Below are positions 1-5,636 of a stretch of 12,627 bases of DNA, piece after piece; position 1 is the first letter of the stretch, and each line of letters begins with the position of its first letter. The notes beneath the pieces were generated by a model, which was not told the origin of the DNA, searched no databases, and saw only the letters and a program-made list of their open reading frames with translations. Location of the stretch: contig CALAMX010000161.1 of assembly GCA_937925755.1 (NCBI GenBank), positions 1-12,627 on the forward strand. The letters are read 5' to 3'. Position numbers and translations under genes: made by a program. Source of the stretch: an uncultured Burkholderiales bacterium. Its GTDB lineage: Bacteria > Pseudomonadota > Gammaproteobacteria > Burkholderiales > Thiobacillaceae.

Positions 1-275
1 TTGATACCCACCGGGATACCACGGCCGTTGTCGCTGACCGAGACGGAGTTGTCGGCATGGATGATGACCTTGATGTCGTCGCAATAGCCGGCCAGCGCCT
101 CGTCGATGGCGTTGTCGAGAACTTCGAAGACCATGTGATGCAGGCCTGTGCCGTCCTGGGTGTCGCCGATGTACATGCCTGGACGCTTGCGCACCGCTTC
201 CAGGCCCTCTAGTTGCTGGATGGCGGACTCGTCGTAGGCGCCTGCGTCGGAAGCTGGGTTGGGTTGCTGTTCCAC
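1..275 (-). CDS. gyrB: DNA gyrase subunit B, N-terminal part (cut by window edge)
   Basis: GyrB is the ATPase subunit of DNA gyrase, which introduces negative supercoils together with GyrA. Only the first 91 codons are present; the gene runs off the left edge. They cover the start of the GHKL ATPase domain: RKRPGMYIGD near residues 29-38, VFEVLDNAIDEALAGY at 49-64 with the catalytic Glu at 51 and the Mg-binding Asn at 55, and DNGRGIPVG at 82-90 with the ATP-contacting Asp82. The start is taken as GTG because an in-frame TGA lies 21 bases upstream, and an AAAAAAGG ribosome binding site sits about six bases before the GTG. The GTG is part of a parS-like palindrome. The gene follows dnaN in the same direction, with no recF between them. 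I am very sure of the identity. Confidence 0.97.
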   Translation of the reverse strand, partial: MEQQPNPASDAGAYDESAIQQLEGLEAVRKRPGMYIGDTQDGTGLHHMVFEVLDNAIDEALAGYCDDIKVIIHADNSVSVSDNGRGIPVGI

Positions 276-283
276 GTGAAACC
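268..283. promoter_or_regulatory. parS: parS-like ParB-binding site over the gyrB start codon
   Basis: The 16 bases read TGTTCCACGTGAAACC. They match the bacterial parS consensus TGTTNCACGTGNAACA at every defined position except the last (A to C). The site is centred on the CACGTG core. It lies within about 3.2 kb of dnaA, in the origin-proximal zone where parS sites usually cluster. The GTG start codon of gyrB is the second half of the CACGTG core. ParB binding, and any spreading from this site, could therefore compete with gyrB expression; that is inference. The parA and parB genes are not in the window. No second site this good was seen. Confidence 0.85.
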
Positions 284-309
284 TTTTTTGTCAGAGGACG
301 GAGACGTAT

Positions 310-324
310 GCAGGCTACGCCTGC
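310..324. other. Small hairpin in the gyrB leader
   Basis: GCAGGC, a three-base loop TAC, and GCCTGC form a perfect six-base stem about 35 bases upstream of the gyrB start. It has no T-run on either strand, so it does not look like a terminator. It may be a leader structure or chance. Together with the repeat element at 347-564 it makes up most of the gap before gyrB. I found no convincing sigma70 promoter for gyrB in this stretch. Confidence 0.3.
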
Positions 325-346
325 GGTTCGGTAGCTGACTTAAGAC

Positions 347-564
347 CTAGGGAAGCTCTACATAACCGGGCGACCGGGATTGAGCGCCGCGCGCCCGGAG
401 CGAGAGCTGCGAGACATTACAAGTGGTTCGACGAGGGCGCGCTAGCGCTGTTTTGGCGAAGGCTGACATGCGTGCAGCGCATGTTAAGCCGCGAAGCGGT
501 GGCCGGAGCCAACCCCGCGCTTCGAGTCGAGCAGCCGCGCAGCCAGTTATGTAGAGTTTCCCAG
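347..564. repeat. MITE-like intergenic element, copy 1 (inverted-repeat ends, no gene)
   Basis: The left end, CTAGGGAAGCTCTACATAAC (347-366), is inverted at the right end as GTTATGTAGAGTTTCCCAG (546-564). They differ by one substitution and one missing base. The same ends bound a second element at 8876-9200 in the same orientation. Just inside the left end both copies share the pattern CCGG-CGACCG-GATTGAG, and just inside the right end GCGCAG(C/T)CA. The 180-base core has no credible gene. It contains a degraded REP-like stretch near 397-416 (GGAGCGAGAGCTGCGAGACA) and a hairpin around ATGCG/CGCAT near 468-482. The element occupies the dnaN-gyrB gap, where recF is found in many bacteria. The palindrome CTAG at the outer edge may be part of the ends or a target duplication. 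Mobilisation by an outside enzyme is inference. Confidence 0.75.
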
Positions 565-594
565 AAACGAGTGACAGAAACCCGTCAATGAAGG

Positions 595-608
595 TTGGGC
601 GCGCCCAA
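595..608. terminator. Perfect 14-base palindrome after dnaN, possible weak terminator
   Basis: TTGGGCGCGCCCAA is exactly self-complementary and lies 30 bases beyond the dnaN stop. As RNA it could form a five-base stem with a CGCG loop. On the dnaN strand it is followed by CCTTC rather than a T-run, so a classical intrinsic terminator is not well supported. A protein-binding palindrome is the alternative. Beyond these bases and the repeat element, I see nothing else in the 276-637 gap. Confidence 0.3.
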
Positions 609-637
609 TAACAGTCCTCGGTCATCTGCCCTCTGTA

Positions 638-1744
638 TCAGATTCGCATCGGCATGACGACATAGCGGAAGTGCTCCTCGCCCGGTATGGTGAGCAGCAT
701 GGAGCTGCTGGCATCGCCGAAGTGACATTGCACCCGTTCACAGTCCAGGTTGTTGAGCACATCCTGCAGATACTGGACGTTGAAACTAATGTCCATCGGC
801 TCATATGGGTAGTCGACCTCCAACTCCTCTTGTGCCTCCTCCTGTTCGTTGTTGCTGCAGGCGAGACGCAGACTGCCGTGGGTAAGCGCCAGGCGCACCC
901 CGCGATATTTCTCGTTGGTGAGGATGGAAGTGCGGGCCAGCGCTTGGTTAAAACTGACCCGTTCGATGACGAAAGTCTTTTCGTATCCAGTGGGGATGAC
1001 GCGCTGGTAGTCCGGGAACTTGCCGTCCACGACCTTACTGCGCAGCTCGAAGTCCGCCTGGCGGAAGACCACCTGATTTTTCGAGAGCACGATATCCACT
1101 GCAGCATCGCTGTCACCGAGTAAGCGGACCAATTCCTGCACCGTTTTGCGTGGCAGGATCACATCCAGGCCCTGTGGCGGCGGTTCCTTGAGGTCGACAG
1201 CATCGAGCGCCAGTCGATGACCGTCGGTGGCGGCCACCACCAGGCGCTCGCCCTGCAAGGACATCAGCATGCCGTTCAAGTAGTAGCGGATGTCCTGCAC
1301 TGCCATAGCGTATTGCACTCGCGTCAGCAAGTGTTTGAACTGCGACTGCGGCAAGGTAAAGCGTACGCCCTCGCCTTCGGCGATCTGCAGACGCGGGAAA
1401 TCCCGCGCCGGCAAGGTTTGCAGACTGAAACGGCTCTTGCCCGACTTGAGTTTGAGTTGCTCACCCTCGAGCTCGAGTCGTATATCCTGTCCATCAGGCA
1501 GCGACCGGCAGATGTCGAGCAGCTTGCGTGCCGACACCGTGAACGCAGTACCAGGCACGGCGGAGTCCTGCAGCCAGGTGGTGATCTGGATCTCCAAGTC
1601 GGTAGCCACCAGGGCGGTGCAGTCGTCCGCTTGCTCTATCAGGATATTCGAGAGGATGGGCAGAGTCTGCTTGCGCTCGACGACGCTGACTGCCGCCTGC
1701 AGGGGTTTGAGCAGGGTGTCTTTGCGGGTATCAAGAACGAGCAT
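638..1744 (-). CDS. dnaN: DNA polymerase III beta sliding clamp
   Basis: DnaN is the homodimeric ring clamp that tethers DNA polymerase III and other enzymes to DNA. The product has 368 residues, the normal length. It opens MLVLDTRKDTLLKPL and includes the family pattern QTLPILSNIL (residues 26-35) and the central AATDGHRLAL strand. It ends with YVVMPMRI, the usual C-terminal strand that helps form the peptide-binding pocket. The ATG is supported by an AGGA site eight bases upstream. It lies downstream of dnaA in the same direction, separated by a 198-base gap with DnaA boxes, so DnaA may regulate it. gyrB follows after 362 bases that contain a repeat element. No truncation or missing segment is visible. 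Confidence 0.98.
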   Translation of the reverse strand: MLVLDTRKDTLLKPLQAAVSVVERKQTLPILSNILIEQADDCTALVATDLEIQITTWLQDSAVPGTAFTVSARKLLDICRSLPDGQDIRLELEGEQLKLKSGKSRFSLQTLPARDFPRLQIAEGEGVRFTLPQSQFKHLLTRVQYAMAVQDIRYYLNGMLMSLQGERLVVAATDGHRLALDAVDLKEPPPQGLDVILPRKTVQELVRLLGDSDAAVDIVLSKNQVVFRQADFELRSKVVDGKFPDYQRVIPTGYEKTFVIERVSFNQALARTSILTNEKYRGVRLALTHGSLRLACSNNEQEEAQEELEVDYPYEPMDISFNVQYLQDVLNNLDCERVQCHFGDASSSMLLTIPGEEHFRYVVMPMRI

Positions 1745-1789
1745 TGAAATATTCCTGGTGGTGTTTATTAAGGCGTGGGATGACTCTGG

Positions 1790-1812
1790 AAAAATCCAAT
1801 AATCCCTTGGAT
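1790..1812 (-). terminator. Weak hairpin with T-run in the dnaN leader
   Basis: On the minus strand ATCCAA, a seven-base loop and TTGGAT are followed directly by a short T-run (plus-strand A-run at 1790-1793). The stem is only six AT-rich pairs. It could slow transcription from dnaA into dnaN, or it could be part of the AT-rich unwinding zone of the origin. Support is weak. Confidence 0.25.
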
Positions 1813-1839
1813 ATCATGGGTTTGTCTAGCCCGCAAGAT

Positions 1840-1848
1840 TGTGGATAA
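1840..1848 (-). promoter_or_regulatory. DnaA box, exact consensus
   Basis: Reads TTATCCACA on the minus strand, identical to the high-affinity DnaA box consensus TTATNCACA. Confidence 0.85.
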
Positions 1849-1871
1849 ACAGGCTGTCCCAAGGTATGAAT

Positions 1872-1880
1872 TGTGGACAA
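1872..1880 (-). promoter_or_regulatory. DnaA box, one mismatch
   Basis: Reads TTGTCCACA on the minus strand, one base from the consensus TTATNCACA and in the same orientation as the exact box. Confidence 0.65.
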
Positions 1881-1920
1881 GTCCGCGTTGGTATAGTGGC
1901 ATTGAGATTTATCCCCTCGG

Positions 1921-1929
1921 TGTGCACAA
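1921..1929 (-). promoter_or_regulatory. DnaA box, one mismatch, near the dnaA stop
   Basis: Reads TTGTGCACA on the minus strand, one base from TTATNCACA. It contains the palindrome TGTGCACA, so orientation is less certain. It lies 14 bases beyond the dnaA stop codon. Confidence 0.5.
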
Positions 1930-1942
1930 GCGATCCCGTTGT

Positions 1943-3313
1943 CTATCCAGTCAACACCTGGACGAGTAGGTTATGGTCGCGGCGGATGGCCTGATCGGAG
2001 TTGCGTAGGGCCTCGATCTTGCGACAGGCGTGTAGCACGGTGGTGTGGTCGCGGCCACCGAAGGCCTGGCCGATCTCCGGCAGGGACAGGTCTGTAAGCT
2101 CTTTGGCCAGATACATCGCCATCTGCCTGGGCCGTGCCAGGTTGCGGGTACGCTTCTTGGAGTACATGTCCGCCACCTTGATCTTGTAGAAGTCGGCGAC
2201 CGTCTTCTGGATGTTCTCGATCGAGATCTGGCGGTTCTGCATGGCGAGTAGATCCTTAAGCGCTTCCTTGGCGATCTCCACGCTGATGGTTTGCTTGTGG
2301 AAGCGTGCATAGGCAATGACGCGCTTCAATGCCCCCTCGAGTTCACGCACGTTGGAGCGGATCTGCTTGGCGATGAAAAAGGCGCTGGCATCGTCCAGTA
2401 TCTCGCCTTCTTGTCGTGCCTTATTGAGCAAGATGGCCACCCGCATCTCCAGCTCTGGCGGTTCGAGCATTACCGTGAGCCCCCAGCTGAAGCGCGACTT
2501 CAAGCGCTCCTCGATGCCTTCCAGGTCCTTGGGGAAGGTGTCGCTGGTGATGATGACCTGCTTGTGGTTCTCGATCAGGTTGTTGAAGGTGTAGAAGAAC
2601 TCCTCTTGCGTGCGGTCTTTCTTGGCGAAGAACTGGATATCATCGATGAGCAGCACGTCGAGGCTGTCATAACGGCGGCGGAAGTCCTCGAAGGCTTTGC
2701 TACGGATCGCTCGGATCATGTCCGAGAAATAGCGTTCGGCATGGATGTAGCGAACATTGGCGGCGGGGCTGCGGCGCAGGACTTCATTGCCGATCGCCTG
2801 GATCAGGTGCGTCTTGCCGAGCCCTACGCCGCCATAGACGAAGAGGGGGTTGTAGCTGGCACCAGGGTTCTCGGCGACTTGCAGGGCAGCGGCCCGAGCC
2901 AGGTCATTGGCCTTGCCGCGCACGAAGGTATCGAAGGTGAACTGCGGGTTCAGCCGAGTCTGCTCGGTGGCAGGCGGCATGGCGGTGCGGCCCTTCGCGG
3001 CGGGTGTTACCACACTCGCAGACGCCTGACTGCTCGGCGCTGCTACCGCAGTTTCATCCGGGTCAGTCGCCTTGACAGGTTGGGCGAGGGTCAAAGTGAC
3101 GGTGACCTTGCGTTGATAGTATTGCTCCGCCAGCTGCTCGATCTGGTTGAGGAACTTGTCCTTGATCCACTGCTGCACGAAACGGTTGGGGGCGCTGACC
3201 AAGACCTCGTCGACGCCCTCCGTCACGGTGAGGGGTTTGAGCCAGGTATTGAGCTGCTGGTTGTTGAGCGTCTGCTCAAAATAGGCAATACAATGGCTCC
3301 AGAAACCACTCAT
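1943..3313 (-). CDS. dnaA: Chromosomal replication initiator DnaA
   Basis: DnaA is the AAA+ ATPase that binds DnaA boxes, opens oriC and loads the helicase. The 456-residue product has domain I at about 1-80 (starting MSGFWSHCIAYFEQ) and a variable Ala/Pro/Ser-rich linker at about 80-120. In the AAA+ core, Walker A is GGVGLGKTH (161-169) and Walker B is LLIDDIQF (221-228), followed by the arginine-rich EERLKSRFSWGL at 268-279. Domain IV carries the DNA-binding signature GRDHTTVLHACRKI at 420-433. The reading frame stays open 51 codons further upstream, but that extension overlaps the divergent rpmH promoter. The start is therefore placed where the DnaA family begins. The Shine-Dalgarno sequence is weak. 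The gene is divergent from rpmH and upstream of dnaN. It is complete and ordinary. Confidence 0.98.
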   Translation of the reverse strand: MSGFWSHCIAYFEQTLNNQQLNTWLKPLTVTEGVDEVLVSAPNRFVQQWIKDKFLNQIEQLAEQYYQRKVTVTLTLAQPVKATDPDETAVAAPSSQASASVVTPAAKGRTAMPPATEQTRLNPQFTFDTFVRGKANDLARAAALQVAENPGASYNPLFVYGGVGLGKTHLIQAIGNEVLRRSPAANVRYIHAERYFSDMIRAIRSKAFEDFRRRYDSLDVLLIDDIQFFAKKDRTQEEFFYTFNNLIENHKQVIITSDTFPKDLEGIEERLKSRFSWGLTVMLEPPELEMRVAILLNKARQEGEILDDASAFFIAKQIRSNVRELEGALKRVIAYARFHKQTISVEIAKEALKDLLAMQNRQISIENIQKTVADFYKIKVADMYSKKRTRNLARPRQMAMYLAKELTDLSLPEIGQAFGGRDHTTVLHACRKIEALRNSDQAIRRDHNLLVQVLTG

Positions 3314-3365
3314 GATGGTGTGTCGAGGACCTGCTCGGGGAAGGGTGAGGAGATGTTCGAGTTGG

Positions 3366-3374
3366 ATTGTAGCA
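3366..3374 (-). promoter_or_regulatory. Candidate extended -10 promoter for dnaA
   Basis: The minus strand reads TGCTACAAT, an extended -10 element (TGnTAnAAT-like), about 53 bases before the dnaA ATG. A recognisable -35 is absent 17-18 bases further up (CTGCCC region), which fits an extended -10 promoter. It would give a leader of about 45 bases. No DnaA box is seen next to it. Confidence 0.5.
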
Positions 3375-3406
3375 TGTCGCCACCACCTGGGCAGAAAAGG
3401 AAATCC

Positions 3407-3436
3407 TTGACGAATGAGAGACTTATACGTTATAAT
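3407..3436 (+). promoter_or_regulatory. Strong sigma70-type promoter of the rpmH operon
   Basis: A -35 of TTGACG at 3407-3412 and a perfect -10 of TATAAT at 3431-3436 are separated by 18 bases. Transcription would start near 3443, giving a leader of about 20 bases before rpmH. It is back to back with the dnaA promoter. It is the clearest promoter in the window and probably drives rpmH, rnpA, yidC, mnmE and perhaps the ABC exporter. Confidence 0.85.
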
Positions 3437-3464
3437 CTTAGGCTTTATCGAGTGAGGCCCCAGC

Positions 3465-3599
3465 ATGAAACGTACGTATCAGCCCTCCGTGGTCCGTCGC
3501 AAGCGCACCCACGGTTTTCGTGCCCGTATGAAGACCAAAGGTGGCCGCGCCGTCATCAACGCCCGCCGCGCCAAGGGCCGCAAGCGCCTGGCGGTCTGA
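3465..3599 (+). CDS. rpmH: 50S ribosomal protein L34
   Basis: L34 is a small, very basic protein of the large ribosomal subunit. The 44-residue product begins MKRTYQPSVVRRKRTHGF and ends GRKRLAV, which matches the family along its whole length. A TGAGG site seven bases before the ATG serves as the ribosome binding site. Its TGA stop shares its last A with the ATG of rnpA (TGATG), which suggests translational coupling. It is the first gene of its operon, behind a strong promoter. It is too short to appear in many ORF lists but is unmistakable. Confidence 0.98.
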   Translation: MKRTYQPSVVRRKRTHGFRARMKTKGGRAVINARRAKGRKRLAV

Positions 3600-3970
3600 T
3601 GAGAACCAGGCCCTTCGGCCTGGGCAGAGAAAAAATACTGCGTAAAACGGATGAGTTCTCATCCGTTTTTCGTTTCAGGGTGGTCCTGCGCGGACACTGT
3701 GTGGACGTGCACATCCGCCCGAACGCCCTGGCATACGCACGGCTGGGCCTCATCGTGTCGCGCAAGGTGGTACGGCAGGCCACTCGGCGCAACCGCTACA
3801 AGCGGCTGATGCGCGAGATCTTCAGGTTGCAGCAGCACGAACTCAGCGGTCTGGACCTGATCGCCCGGGTCAAGGTGTCCTGTGCCGATGTACAGTTCCG
3901 TGAGGAGTTCAGCCGCCTTCTGCGCGACTGTTCAAACCATATTGCGCGCGCGAGCTCACCCACACCCTAG
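3599..3970 (+). CDS. rnpA: Ribonuclease P protein component
   Basis: RnpA is the protein cofactor of RNase P; it helps the catalytic RNA trim the 5' leader of tRNA precursors. The 123-residue product has the usual length. It has the N-terminal ILRKTDEFSSVF region (13-24), the GLIVSRKVV strand (50-58) and the RNR-type signature RRNRYKRLMREIFR at 63-76. The start overlaps the rpmH stop as TGATG and fits the family N-terminus, though there is no strong Shine-Dalgarno of its own, so coupled translation is likely. Codons 16-24 encode a terminator-like hairpin (3644-3670). yidC begins only ten bases after the stop, and the usual yidD is absent. Confidence 0.96.
   Translation: MRTRPFGLGREKILRKTDEFSSVFRFRVVLRGHCVDVHIRPNALAYARLGLIVSRKVVRQATRRNRYKRLMREIFRLQQHELSGLDLIARVKVSCADVQFREEFSRLLRDCSNHIARASSPTP
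3644..3670 (+). terminator. Intrinsic-terminator-like attenuator inside the start of rnpA
   Basis: AAAACGGATGAG (3644-3655) and its exact complement CTCATCCGTTTT (3658-3669) are separated by only two bases, giving an 11-base stem with a GTTC loop. It ends in a T-run (TTTTTCGTTTC) on the coding strand. The DNA also encodes RnpA residues 16-24. A second hairpin just upstream (CCAGGCC at 3606-3612 with GGCCTGG at 3617-3623) has no T-run. By position this would stop part of the transcription after rpmH, making L34 in excess over RnpA. A terminator-like structure at the rpmH-rnpA junction has been described in E. coli. Function here is inferred. Confidence 0.7.
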
Positions 3971-3980
3971 AGCTTTCCCT

Positions 3981-5636
3981 ATGGACACGCAACGCTTGAT
4001 TGCCTTCATCGTCTTCTCATTCTCCCTCCTACTGCTCTGGGAGGCCTGGCAGGATTACAACCGCCCGAAGCCCACGCCCACGGCGGCCCAGTCCGTCCAC
4101 ACAGCGCCAACGGCTACGCAGGCTGCGGTGGATCTGCCAGCGCCAAGTGCCGACCTGCGCGGCGCGGTGCCTGCGGCGACACTTGCTCAGGGCGCGCGCG
4201 CACGGGTACGCACCGATGTGCTCGAGGCCGTCATCGATGCCAACGGGGGCGATTTGCGAAGCCTCATCCTCACCAACTATCGCGATAACGTCGATGAGAA
4301 GCGGCCGTTTCAGCTCTTCGAGGAGAGGCCTGGACGCAATTACCTGGCGCAATCTGGCTTCATCGGCGATCGGCTGCCCAACCACAAGACCGTCTGGCAG
4401 CTCACGCCGGGCGATTATGTACTGCGGCCGGGGCAAGACAGGTTGGAGGTTCGGCTCAAGGCTGTATCGGACGGGGTCGAGGTGACCAAGACCTATGTCT
4501 TCCGCCGTGGCAGCTATGTCATCGAGGTGCTGCACAGCGTGCGCAACCTGTCAGATCAGCCGGTCGAGGGTTATCCTTATTACCAGTTCCTGCGTCATGG
4601 ACAGGCCCCGGAGGGGGAATCGGCCTTCATCTACACCTTCACGGGGCCGGCCATCTATACCGAGGCGGGCAAATTTCAGAAGGTCAGCTTCGAGGACATC
4701 GCCAAGGGCAAGCAGCAGCATGTGCGCGAAGCCCAGGACGGTTGGATTGCCATGGTCCAGCACCACTTCGTCGCTGCTTGGCTGCCGCAGGACCCAAAGG
4801 CAAACTTCAAGCGTGAATTCCGCACCGAGAGCCTGGGCAACGGCGAGTACCGGGCAAGCCTAATTACTGCGGCGGTGCAGGTCCCCGCTGGCGCAGAGAA
4901 GACCGTGGGCATGCGCCTCTACGCCGGCCCGCAAGAGCTGGAGAAGCTCAAGGCCCTCGCACCAGGACTGGAGTACGTCGTCGATTACGGCTGGCTGCAT
5001 ATCCTCGCTTATCCCCTCTTCCTCTTGCTGAACTGGCTCAACGGCATCGTGGGTAACTGGGGGGTGGCCATCATCCTACTGACCGTGCTGATCAAACTCG
5101 TCTTCTATCCGCTCTCGGCCGCGAGCTACAAGTCCATGGCGCAGATGCGCAAGCTTGCCCCGCGGCTGCAGGCGCTCAAGGAACGCTACGGCGACGACCG
5201 CCAGAAACTGCACGAAGCGATGATGAAGGTTTATCAGGAGGAAAAAATCAATCCCTTGGGGGGATGTCTGCCCATACTCGTACAGATCCCCGTCTTCATC
5301 GCCCTGTACTGGGTGCTGCTTGGCGCAGTCGAGCTCAGGCAGGCGCCCTTCGCCCTGTGGATCACCGACCTGTCGGCGCGCGACCCCTACTACATACTGC
5401 CGCTCGTGATGGCCGCCACGATGTTCATCCAGATGAAGATGAGCCCGATGCCGCCCGACCCGGTGCAGGCCAAGGTGATGATGGTGATGCCCATCGTCTT
5501 CTCAGTGTTTTTCTTCTTCTTCCCCGCCGGGCTGGTGCTCTACTGGTTGGTCAACAATATCCTGTCCATCCTGCAGCAGTGGCGCATCAATCACGTGATC
5601 GAGCGCGCCGGGCATGGCGCCAAGGCTGCCAAGTGA
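3981..5636 (+). CDS. yidC: Membrane protein insertase YidC (Oxa1 family)
   Basis: YidC inserts and folds inner-membrane proteins, alone or with SecYEG. The 551-residue product has the long proteobacterial form. TM1 is at about 5-22 (RLIAFIVFSFSLLLLWEAW). A Pro/Ala-rich linker (28-72) follows, then a large periplasmic beta domain (about 73-330), then the conserved five-helix core. The core shows GVAIILLTVLIKLVFYPLS (361-379) with Lys372 in place of the groove arginine of E. coli, then KINPLGGCLPILVQIPVF (422-439), ELRQAPFALWI (451-461) and FPAGLVLYW (514-522). The frame is open 33 codons further upstream inside rnpA, but MDTQRLI is the usual N-terminus. The last 23 bases overlap mnmE. yidD, normally between rnpA and yidC, is missing. 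Confidence 0.97.
   Translation: MDTQRLIAFIVFSFSLLLLWEAWQDYNRPKPTPTAAQSVHTAPTATQAAVDLPAPSADLRGAVPAATLAQGARARVRTDVLEAVIDANGGDLRSLILTNYRDNVDEKRPFQLFEERPGRNYLAQSGFIGDRLPNHKTVWQLTPGDYVLRPGQDRLEVRLKAVSDGVEVTKTYVFRRGSYVIEVLHSVRNLSDQPVEGYPYYQFLRHGQAPEGESAFIYTFTGPAIYTEAGKFQKVSFEDIAKGKQQHVREAQDGWIAMVQHHFVAAWLPQDPKANFKREFRTESLGNGEYRASLITAAVQVPAGAEKTVGMRLYAGPQELEKLKALAPGLEYVVDYGWLHILAYPLFLLLNWLNGIVGNWGVAIILLTVLIKLVFYPLSAASYKSMAQMRKLAPRLQALKERYGDDRQKLHEAMMKVYQEEKINPLGGCLPILVQIPVFIALYWVLLGAVELRQAPFALWITDLSARDPYYILPLVMAATMFIQMKMSPMPPDPVQAKVMMVMPIVFSVFFFFFPAGLVLYWLVNNILSILQQWRINHVIERAGHGAKAAK

Larger units (their letters stand above)
1745..1942. other. oriC: Candidate oriC / DnaA-box cluster between dnaA and dnaN
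   Basis: This gap has one exact DnaA box (1840-1848), two close variants (1872-1880 and 1921-1929) and a weaker TTATCCCCT at 1909-1917. The three good boxes lie on the same strand and are spaced about 32 and 49 bases apart. An AT-richer stretch lies near 1741-1820, next to dnaN. The dnaA-dnaN gap is a standard oriC position in bacteria. The dnaA-rpmH gap, the other usual place, shows no good box. The nearby parS site agrees with an origin. Alternatively the boxes serve only DnaA control of dnaN. No ORF of interest lies here. Confidence 0.7.

Noticed and set aside
347..625. A 92-codon minus-strand frame covering the dnaN-gyrB gap
   Set aside because: It is made of the inverted-repeat element and has no recognisable domain. 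The open frame is explained by high GC content.
3314..3464. oriC in the dnaA-rpmH gap
   Set aside because: No sequence within one base of TTATNCACA was found there. The gap is explained by two divergent promoters.
3606..3623. The CCAGGCC/GGCCTGG hairpin at the start of rnpA as a terminator by itself
   Set aside because: No T-run follows on the plus strand; the A-run after it is on the wrong side. It is mentioned only as a neighbour of the better hairpin at 3644-3670.
2291..3970. A 559-codon plus-strand frame running antisense to dnaA and into rnpA
   Set aside because: Its first part is the mirror of dnaA coding bias and its last part is the real rnpA. It has no known motif before the rnpA section, so the long frame is an artefact.
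5592..5603. A second CACGTG palindrome (ATCACGTGAT) near the end of yidC as a parS site
   Set aside because: Only the inner eight bases match. The outer TGTT and AACA arms are missing. It also encodes a normal part of YidC.
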